Positions 56,332 to 64,000 of a stretch of 64,000 nucleotides of DNA are shown piece by piece (the first letter of the stretch is position 1; each line of letters begins with the position of its first letter). Made by a program: the position numbers and the translations under genes. The stretch comes from Cryptomeria japonica (taxonomy: Eukaryota > Streptophyta > Pinopsida > Cupressales > Cupressaceae). The notes under the pieces were generated by a model, which saw only the letters and a list, made by a program, of their open reading frames with translations, was not told the DNA's origin and did not search any database. The stretch is taken from the NCBI RefSeq assembly GCF_030272615.1, contig NC_081407.1:441161213-441225212 (forward strand), in the 5' to 3' direction.

Positions 56332-57411
56332 CTATAAGTCACTTTCAACCCCAGCGGCCTCTTCAGTTTGTTGCTCCACTGCAACATCCTCTAACTGATC
56401 TGGGACTTCCTCTTCTTGCACCGCATACTTCTTGGTCCACTCTTGGAACACATCATCAGTAGGCCATGAGTAGCTAACAATTTTTTCCTTCAACTTAACT
56501 AACCTTTTCCAAGAGTTTTTCACTTTCTTAACCTCTGATTCCAAGAAACCGTAATGTGATTTTATCTTCTCTATTTCCTCAACTGTCTTGACAAATAAGG
56601 ATGTGTCATCTGTATTGATGATTTTATTCACCCTTAGAGACAAATTAGCTCCTAACTCATCAAGCCATACTTTCTTGTCCTTCAATTGATTTAGATTAAC
56701 AAAACCCCCAAGAAACAATTCAAATTTATGCTCATTATATTCCTTCCTATACAAATTGGCTTTTCTCTCTGTACTAGCTCTTCCTTCGGATAGCCTGGTC
56801 ATGCTTTTTGCTAACTCACTTGTGGATTTAATAATGGCATTAGATCTTGCCTCATCACAAGATGCACACATAAGTTCTAAATCCACTTCTCTAGGCATCC
56901 ACTTCTCCAAAATTGGCTCCAAGGTATCCTTTTCTTCATTCAACTCACTCAAAATATCCAAAATTCTCTTCATGTTAGTGTGCACAATGGGGGCTCCTAC
57001 TATACCAACAAAACTCAAAATTGTGGCCTTTACCTTTTCTTCATATTTGTTTGCAAATAGGGCTTGAGCCTTTTTTAACTTTTCCAATTCATGTTGAATG
57101 GTCTCAGCTGGTTGAAAAATAGAGGTCATGGGAGAAGGGGGAAATTCAACAATGGGATTGGTGGGTGGAGGTCTTGCTGGAGAAGATGCAATCATCAGAG
57201 TAGAGGATTCACCTCCTTGGTGTTGTCCTACCAATTGACTATGCAGTCTAGCAATAATACTATCCCTATTGGCTACCTCCTTTTTGGCTTCATCATAAGC
57301 CTTTAGAATTGTTTCTAGTTTCACTTGGAGATTAGCTCTCTCCTTTTCTTCTTTCCCAGCCACTACCACACTGAACTTTGTAGTTTCTAGAACTGTGCTG
57401 GCAGCTTCCAC
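56332..57411 (-). CDS. LTR ORF of Tat-B, C-terminal part
   Basis: 359 open codons, the best preserved stretch of this ORF. It has a coiled coil (REVDLELMCASCDEARSNA, KKVKNSWKRLVKLKEKIVSY) and a Pro-rich stretch (SSPARPPPTNPIVEFPPSP). It lacks the frameshift and the KLK-stop seen in both Tat-A copies, and it ends at a natural-looking TGA/TAG region (ESDL). No enzyme motif seen. Confidence 0.7.
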   Translation of the reverse strand: MEAASTVLETTKFSVVVAGKEEKERANLQVKLETILKAYDEAKKEVANRDSIIARLHSQLVGQHQGGESSTLMIASSPARPPPTNPIVEFPPSPMTSIFQPAETIQHELEKLKKAQALFANKYEEKVKATILSFVGIVGAPIVHTNMKRILDILSELNEEKDTLEPILEKWMPREVDLELMCASCDEARSNAIIKSTSELAKSMTRLSEGRASTERKANLYRKEYNEHKFELFLGGFVNLNQLKDKKVWLDELGANLSLRVNKIINTDDTSLFVKTVEEIEKIKSHYGFLESEVKKVKNSWKRLVKLKEKIVSYSWPTDDVFQEWTKKYAVQEEEVPDQLEDVAVEQQTEEAAGVESDL

Positions 57412-57433
57412 TACTCATGTGTCTTAGACTCTT

Positions 57434-59526
57434 TTAAAAAATCATCCCTCCAAGGAAACTAGATTCTGAGGTGTCTTTCCTTCTTCTACTCTCATCCCTC
57501 TTTAAGGACCACATGACCAAAGCAACATTATCCTTGCTAAAGGTCACTCCTTCCATAGGCTTGGTTTCTTTTCTGACTACTTCAAGTACCAAGGTATCTG
57601 CTCTATCCCATTCAGGGAGAATTAGAACACCGGCCTTTGACACCATTTCTCTCCCCTTTTCAGGAGTAATGGTTTTAAATTCTGCCATCATTTCTTGTTT
57701 TACCTCCTCCTCTACTGAAGTTGCATCTTTATGAGGCTGCCCACTCTTCCTCTTTTCGCACCTTGCCTTGAATTTCTCTATGTTTTGCTTCTAGACAAAT
57801 TGCAAGAAGGCCCCTATCATGACAAAATTTCTATCAGCCAAGAACTCCTCACTGGCTTGCTTGACAGCAAGGTCTAACTCTTTACCTTTGAGCTCATCCA
57901 TAGTTAAGTTCATCTTAGCACTCGGTGGCTCTTCTGGCATTCCCTCTTGTGTCTCCTCATATGTGTAAGCAATCTCTCTGAAACTCCTTAACTGCAACAA
58001 TTATTCTGCTACTGCATGTTCATCTCCTATATGGATAGGGGATTGAGATGGAGAGTATAAAGGTTCACATGTTTGCACTTCTTTCCCCACCCTTTGCCTC
58101 TTAGGGGAGTCTTGGATGTCAATGTCATCTTCAATTGCTCTCTTCCCTCTTGAATTAGAGGGCTCACCTGTTACTGGCATCAACACACTGTATTTTGACC
58201 TCTTATGCATTACATAGTTACCCGGAGGGATGGCCTTAGCAAAAGTAGGCTTAGCTAGCACTAACTTAGCCTTGTCAGGATTATCTCTTATTATAGCTTC
58301 CATTTTTTCCTTCAAAGTCTACATTAGGTCTTCAAAATAAAGAACTAAGAATTTAATCTTTTCCTCAAAGGGATTAAAGCTAGAAAGAGGGTCATAACTA
58401 CTATCAAATTGATGAATTAAATCAAGAGCCCTTCTATATGCCACCCACTTTTATTTCCTCAATTCCTGCTCTTCCAAATTGAACTCGTTTCTAATTAAAT
58501 CCTCAAGGAAATGAAATTGGTGTGGCCTACCTTTGCATACTGCTCTTCTCCTGAACATGTCATTGAAAAAATCCTCAAGGTCAACAAACCTCGTTACTGC
58601 AATAGACAACCTATATGGTTGAAAAAAGTAATCAAAGTATTTCCAACCACCCTTGGTGATCACAAATTGATGGGCCACAATGATAGTTGGGAAAATGGTT
58701 CCTTTTCCCCTATTTGTTAGCTCTACCTCTTGCACACTCCCAATCTTCCTTAGGACCTCTGCAATTCCTATCTTCAATGGGACTTGATAGAGTAACAAAT
58801 ATGGAGTGCCTTTGAAACCATAAACTCTGAAAACTGTAGAAACATGGTATAAGTATATGTCACCCTAGTTGTGCACAATCTTGACACCTTCAGCAAATTC
58901 CTTAGGCCTAAGGAATTCCAAAAGAGCTTTGGGGATCCTATGGTTCTCTGAGCATAAAAGAATCCTAATCTTAGATGTAAAGCATCTATCAAACTTTAGG
59001 TAGTTGGCATCCTCTCTATCCCATGACAAAATGGTGCTCCACAATTGTACAGGCATCTATTCACCATCCTTTTTCTTAACTAGATCCATTTCACTAGAAA
59101 AGTAATCAACACCTTTAAATAAAAACATATGCATGAGAAGGGAGTACCATCCAAATGATTTGTCTACCTTACCACTTTTTATCCCTATCAATCCTGCATG
59201 GATTGCATCTGTGAGATAAGGTGCATAATCAAATGTTACTGCCAAAGAGGGGTTCAGAATTTGTGCTATCATCAGCATATAATGGATTGGTATAGTTGTT
59301 TCAGCATCTTCCCCAAAGATTTGACATAGTGACCAATACATGCCTTTAGTCCTTAGAGTAAACAAATTCAGAGAGAAAGGTTCCATGGTACTAGAGCCTA
59401 CAATAGTTAGCCCTCCTATTTTGATAAAAAAATCTTTCAAAGGACCACTCCTAAGGTGATCTCTCTACACATTGTAGACTTGGGTCAATATTTCAAAATT
59501 GATAGGCTCTAAGTAATTTGATACTA
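57434..59526 (-). pseudogene. LTR ORF of Tat-B, N-terminal part (cut at 59526)
   Basis: One frame from 59526 to about 57434, with only stops (for example at 59057, 58451 and 58001). It matches Tat-A from SNYLEPINF through LTIVGSSTMEPFSLNLF and QVPLKIGIAEVLRKIGSVQE to GGMIF. A 1-bp insertion in a T run near 57438 separates it from the C-terminal part. Confidence 0.68.
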
Positions 59527-62167
59527 TGAGGCCCTACCCCAACTCATCCTAGAATTTCAGTATTTTTCATGTTGAGACTATTATGGATGCTTTATTTTTA
59601 TGCATTATGGATTTCGAGCTTATATGATTCCATCATTTGGATAACAGTGATATATATTGATGCTTCATTTCTATGCATTATAGATATACAACTCTATATG
59701 ATTCTAGAATAGGATTACTTTGTGATGATGTATGTCATTATTGGAATTGTAGGACTTTACTATGATGATAGAAATAGGATGCATGTTTTACGTATTGTTC
59801 AACATTATGAGGATTATGATAATTATTTACATGGATTTATTTTGATACAAGATATAGTTATTTTGTTTAATGTCAATTGTATGCAGAGTGTTTGACGTGT
59901 ATTCTTATTCATGTGTTTAAATATTATATGAGGATATTTGGAAGTACCAATGTGTAATTGAGATGCACAGGAAAATTATCCATGTGACCATGGAAATATT
60001 ATGGAGAACCAAACCTAGACCTATGTACATTCGTAAAGTCAGGGGTTGTCTATTTGGAGAGACAACACCCTGTATGTATCATATTTTATTTGAAATAGTA
60101 AATGATGCATGTGTGTTAAATTTTATTTATTGATTTATTTAAATCCAACAAGAGACAATTTCCATGTGTAATTTTGTAATATATTTTATTGTGTCACTTG
60201 ACACGTGTTGATTTATGTCTTAAATTTTGACTTGTCTCTTGAAGGGAGTTGTTCAACTATAGCTTTTTCAAACATTTGAATGTGGTTCTAAATTTTCCTT
60301 GGGTAGAGAGTATTTGGAGTGGTCAACATAGGTTTGACCCGAAATTTAAGTTTAGATGGGTTTATAAGGGGTCAAATGGACTCCTAGGGGTAGTTTAAAG
60401 GTGTTTCCTAAAGCCCATAAGGTATACCTATGGGTTAGGAGTATTTTTAGGCATGTGTCTACTCCCATGTGATTGTTTAGTCACCTCATAAAGTGAGTTT
60501 CCTAAGGTGAGTGAAAATTGAAATTAGAAGGTGCCATCTAGGTTAGATAACCTTCCCTTTTGATGAGAGATCCTTTTTGATCTTTTTCTTACATTTTCCT
60601 TTTTCAGTTTTACAAACCTATGAGAACTTTCACTGAGGTATTCTTAGGCAAGAATGAGAAATTTTGTGGGGAATCACCCACTCTCTATTTTTGGAGACTA
60701 TGCATTTTGAAAAGTTAGTTTTTGGATTCGAAGTTTGGCTAAGTGTAGAATGGAGGATTGTGGATTTGGGCTGCTCATCCTCAAACTAGTTCTTGCATAC
60801 CTTTGGGTAGATTGAAGGTTGGTTCATCTCTTTGGTTTTTAAGTTGCATGTCTATGTTGGAAAATTTGGTTGTATGTGAAAGTGATTCTCTTGTATTTTC
60901 TTTTGTGAAAATTATTATTATGCGATCTGTCTTTTATTTTATTGTATGCATTTCCTGTGTTTTGGGAGTAACCAAGGCCTTCTACTCTTGGGAGAGTAGG
61001 ATGGTCTTGCAGGTGGTAGAAGTTTGACAGCCCTTGAGTGAGAGACTCTCTTTATGAGAGTGAACTCAAGGGGTGTATTTGTGACCCTTGCTGCATGGCT
61101 TGGTTTGTGCATTTGGGGGTCATAAGGGGAGAAAGTATGGCATGAATGCCTTGGAGGGCATAAGGAATGTGGGGTTAATTAACTTATGAGATATATTTGT
61201 TTGCCATGAGGTGGCTTTGTGAACTACCATTCTTGCAGTCTCCTCAGGGTATTTGGTCCACTACCACCCATGTAAAATCATCACTTTTTTGTGATGGAGT
61301 GTAGCCTTAGTTGGGAAAGTGTTTTCTATATCTTTTTCCCTTGCTTGTTGTGTTTACATGTCTGTAACCTATCTAGGGCTTGGTTATCCAAGCTCGGGGG
61401 TGGCTTCTAGTAAGCCTAGGCTGGGAGGTGAGCACTCCATGGTCAAGCCTTATAATTTATTTGTAGGATTGCTTGGAAAGAAAACAAAAGGGACAAGCTA
61501 GGAGTTGCTAGGTTTTGTACTTGATTTGCAGAAAAAGAATAAGAAAAAGGGATACTATGTTTTCAGTTGCAGATATGTAAATAAAAAAATTTGCATGTTG
61601 TATTTACTTTTAAAAAGGAAAGAAAATGTATCTATTTTATTTAAAGTCCCCATTTAATAGAATTGGGAGACTAGTTGGGTATCTCACCTTCTTGTAATGT
61701 CGACTATATTGTATTATTAATATGTCCTAAAGAAATGCATTATTTTATTAAGCTATTATTGCAAAGATTGAAATGTTTACCTTTGGATTAAGTTCCTATA
61801 GTTAATGAAATAATATTTGTTGTATGCATGTTAATTCTGAAAATAAAAGTTCAGTTTATTTCCTTATACATATCTCTAAGTTTAATTTAAATAATTCTAG
61901 ATTAATGTAGTTGCTGAATATATTTTAATAAACTCTGTCATTTTCTATTTATTTATCCGCAGAAAATAAATCTAAAATTATCATGTCTATCTCTAAGATT
62001 CATTTCAATAATTTCTAGTCTGATATAGTTGCTGCTTAGATTTAATTAAACCTCTCATTTTCTCATTTATTAATTGCAGAATCAAAATTTAATTTAAAAA
62101 AAATAAAATATACAACTTTATTCATCTATGAAATTCCACATTAAACCTACCCATGATTTAAACATGA
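59527..62167 (+). mobile_element. Probable LTR or leader of an unidentified element
   Basis: A sequence starting TGAGGCCCTACCCC takes over exactly where Tat-B stops, suggesting an LTR inserted there. It is AT-rich and non-coding in any recognisable sense; open frames at 60758-61027 and 61319-61501 match nothing I know. No second copy is in the window, so LTR limits and orientation are unproven. Confidence 0.4.
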
Positions 62168-62172
62168 ATAGG

Positions 62173-62255
62173 TTATATATATATGTATATATATATGTAT
62201 ATACATATATATATATACACACACACACACACATATACATATATATATATATATG

Positions 62256-62287
<32 letters not shown>

Positions 62288-62288
62288 T
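62173..62288. repeat. AT/AC microsatellite
   Basis: Alternating TA runs with ATGT interruptions and a central (AC)n block at about 62216-62232. Confidence 0.9.
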
Positions 62289-62402
62289 CGATATTTAAAT
62301 AAATATATTTGTTTTCATAAATAAAAACAAAATAAAATAAATTTAATTTATTATAAAAAAAAGGGGTTTAATTTTTTTTATTTTTTTTAAATGCTAAGCA
62401 AA

Positions 62403-62720
62403 AAGGGGGGTACCTCAGCCCCCCCGCACAGTGGGCGGGGACCCCCAGCAGTGGCCGTAGCCGCCATTGTGGGCTGCAACCCACTGTTGGGGAGGCTTCG
62501 GCCCCCTTCTGTGGTTGGCACCCCACAGCAGCGGCCCTGCTGGGCTGCGGGCCGCGTCCCACAGCGGTGGCCAAGGCCGCCTCTGTGGGTCATGACCTGC
62601 AGGCTCGGCAGTGGTCATCCCTGCGGGGAGCCCCCCCCCCGTGACCTCCGCCATCGCCGCCCCTGTGAACATAGAAACCTCCGCCGAGACCCTCCATGGC
62701 CACCGCCTCCCGTGACCTGC
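62403..62720. other. GC-rich island
   Basis: About 320 bases of roughly 65-70% GC inside otherwise very AT-rich DNA. CpG dinucleotides and words like CCACAGCGG and GGGCTGC recur. Open frames on both strands are overlapping and low in complexity; none looks like a real protein. Confidence 0.75.
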
Positions 62721-62779
62721 ACAAACATACACACACTTCACACACCAAGAAAAAAAAAAGAAAAGAATATCATAGTTAA

Positions 62780-62806
62780 GCCCTAACCCGAAAATAGGGT
62801 TAGGGC
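62780..62806. other. Telomere-like hairpin
   Basis: GCCCTAACCC, a 7-base loop, and GGGTTAGGGC form a perfect 10-bp stem. The arms contain CCCTAA/TTAGGG words but form no array. Confidence 0.7.
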
Positions 62807-62954
62807 AAGATAATAAAATGGAAAGAAAATAGGGTGGAGTAGTTTTATAATATTTTTAATTAGGTTTTCATTGTTAATTAATATTTTAGTTTAGTTATAT
62901 GGGATATTTATGTTTTAGAAAATAAATAGCTTCATATATATATATGTGGATTAA

Positions 62955-62957
<3 letters not shown>

Positions 62958-63010
<53 letters not shown>

Positions 63011-63011
63011 T
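62958..63011. repeat. (TA)n(GA)n microsatellite
   Basis: About 14 TA units followed by about 12 GA units without interruption. Confidence 0.9.
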
Positions 63012-63013
63012 AA

Positions 63014-63339
63014 AAATATGAATGTATAGGTCAAATAGTAGATTAATTATTTAATTAGGTGTTTATATTATATATATGTTTTTTTTAATAAACATATGGG
63101 TATATATAAAAATGATGTTTAAAATTCTAATTATTTTTGAGTTTAATCTTTTAGGGAATTTTAACGGATTTGGTAGTTATTTTTGGCTATGAGGAATATT
63201 TTTTTTTGGTCCACCTAGATATAGGTTTTTGAGATTAAACGTTATAGGACAAATTTTCATTATGGATCTAATTGACCCTTTAGTCAAATTAGTTTAACCA
63301 CATTTTAATTAATGCTATAATAAAATATAGGCATTAATA
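63014..63339. other. AT-rich sequence before integrase
   Basis: No coding signal or LTR end recognised. The integrase similarity starts abruptly at about 63340. Confidence 0.4.
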
Positions 63340-64000
63340 ATCTAAGTGCTAGGACAGTTATATCATTGGACAGGAATGCGACAACTCATTGTTGAGTTAG
63401 TAGCCAGATGCCTTGAGTGTCAAAGAGTCAAGGCAGAGCACTGCCATCCAGGTGGGTTGCTCCAGTCTCATGCTATACCAGAGTGGAAGTGGGATACTAT
63501 ATCCATGGATTTCATCATTGGTCTCCCTACATCATCTCGTCGCCATGATGCCATCTTGGTGACAGTTGACAAGTTGACCAAAGTGGCCCACTTTTCACCA
63601 GTTCAGACTACCTTCACAGCACCAGCAGTAGCACAGGTGTTCTTGTGAGACATTGTCAAACTTCATGGCGTTCCACGCAAGATTATTTCTGACAGGGATT
63701 CCCTCTTCACTTCTTCCTTTTGGAAGGCATTACAGGAAGCTATGGGCACCAAGCTCAACTTCAATATAGCCTATCATCCGAAAATAGATGGTCAGACAGA
63801 GAGGGTTAACCAGGTGTTAGAGGATATGCTTCACATGTATGTCATGGATCATCAGACCAGATGGGAAGAGTACCTTCCCTTAGTGGAGTTTGCCTATAAC
63901 AATGGGAATCACACTTCATTGGGGATGCCACACTATCAAGCATTATACGGTAGGCCTTATAGGACACCATTGAGTTGGGACTGCATAGAGGACAAAGTTG
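63340..64000 (+). pseudogene. Chromovirus-type (Tekay/Del-like) integrase fragment
   Basis: Begins LGQLYHWTGMRQLI and has the CxxC of the zinc domain (CLECQRVKAEH), but the preceding HxxxH is missing. The core shows MDFIIGLPTSSR (D), KIISDRDSLFTSSFWK (D) and AYHPKIDGQTERVNQ (E), so the DDE triad is intact. One TGA after VFL stands where Arg (CGA) is usual. The frame stays open through LPLVEFAYNNGNHTSLGMPH to the window edge. It would insert element DNA; the chromodomain, if any, lies outside. Confidence 0.88.

Larger units (their letters stand above)
55424..59526 (-). mobile_element. Tat-B: partial Tat LTR with LTR ORF
   Basis: Collinear, in reverse, with the last 4.1 kb of the Tat-A LTRs. 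Its outer end is TGTTAG (CTAACA on the minus strand), with no PBS next to it, so it is a 3' or solo LTR end. Homology stops exactly at 59526, where a TG-starting sequence begins. The missing part may lie beyond the window. Confidence 0.85.

Noticed and set aside
60758-61501. Possible host gene exons in 60.7-61.5 kb
   Set aside because: Short open frames without known motifs or convincing splice structure, inside sequence that looks like LTR or leader.
62368-62786. Overlapping open frames on both strands of the GC island
   Set aside because: High GC removes stop codons in all frames. The products are low-complexity Pro/Arg/Gly/Ala with no domain.
62780-62806. Telomere or interstitial telomeric array
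   Set aside because: Only one copy per arm of a CCCTAA-like word; no tandem array.

Overview
This window is plant nuclear DNA made almost entirely of nested LTR retrotransposons. I found no host gene, rRNA gene or tRNA gene. The base is AT-rich. Primer-binding sites match plant initiator-Met tRNA and tRNA-Arg, the copia, Tat-type gypsy and probable chromovirus sequences are plant lineages, and most stop codons look like C-to-T or G-to-A decay. This fits heterochromatin-like intergenic DNA of a large-genome seed plant. A gymnosperm is my guess, not something the sequence proves.

Layout, outermost to innermost. (1) 'GypX', a decayed + strand Tat-like gypsy: internal 3' end at 1-1976 (with an antisense plant-mobile-domain relic and a 20-bp minisatellite), a polypurine tract at 1964-1976, and an LTR starting at 1977. 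The LTR continues in pieces at 7889-7963, 48703-49271 and from 50763. A gag-like relic follows at 51653-52732. (2) Inserted in GypX: Copia-1 (3146-7883, minus, TSD GTGAC), Copia-2 (7964-48697, plus, TSD GCATA/ACATA) and a solo LTR (49277-50757, TSD GTATG). (3) Inserted in Copia-2: Gyp-3, a gag-protease-only gypsy, in its 5' LTR (8449-13799, TSD ATTTC/ATTTT), and Tat-A, a 20.8-kb Tat gypsy, in its RNase H region (16810-46644, TSD CTTCC). (4) Inserted in the 5' LTR of Tat-A: TRG-5 (19031-28014, TSD TCTCA), an LTR element with gag and a long second ORF but no pol. (5) Inserted in TRG-5: a solo LTR (25410-26466, TSD CTTAC).

Right part. Copia-3 (52926-55423, minus) has one LTR with a PBS and gag on one side and a polypurine tract on the other, which is a tandem-type junction. 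A minus-strand Tat LTR (Tat-B, 55424-59526) follows. It is cut at 59527, where a new TG-starting sequence begins (probably another LTR). That sequence runs through microsatellites and a GC-rich island to a chromovirus-type integrase fragment (63340-64000) that leaves the window.

The most unusual content is the Tat-A family. Its LTRs are 6.5-7.0 kb. Each carries an array of diverged ~127-bp repeats built on a palindrome, and an ORF of about 1,100-1,200 codons lying entirely inside the LTR. Three copies are visible (both Tat-A LTRs and Tat-B). Tat-A also places its additional RNase H before the reverse transcriptase. TRG-5 is a second candidate for an undescribed element type. All elements look inactive as read, with stops or frameshifts in every coding region.
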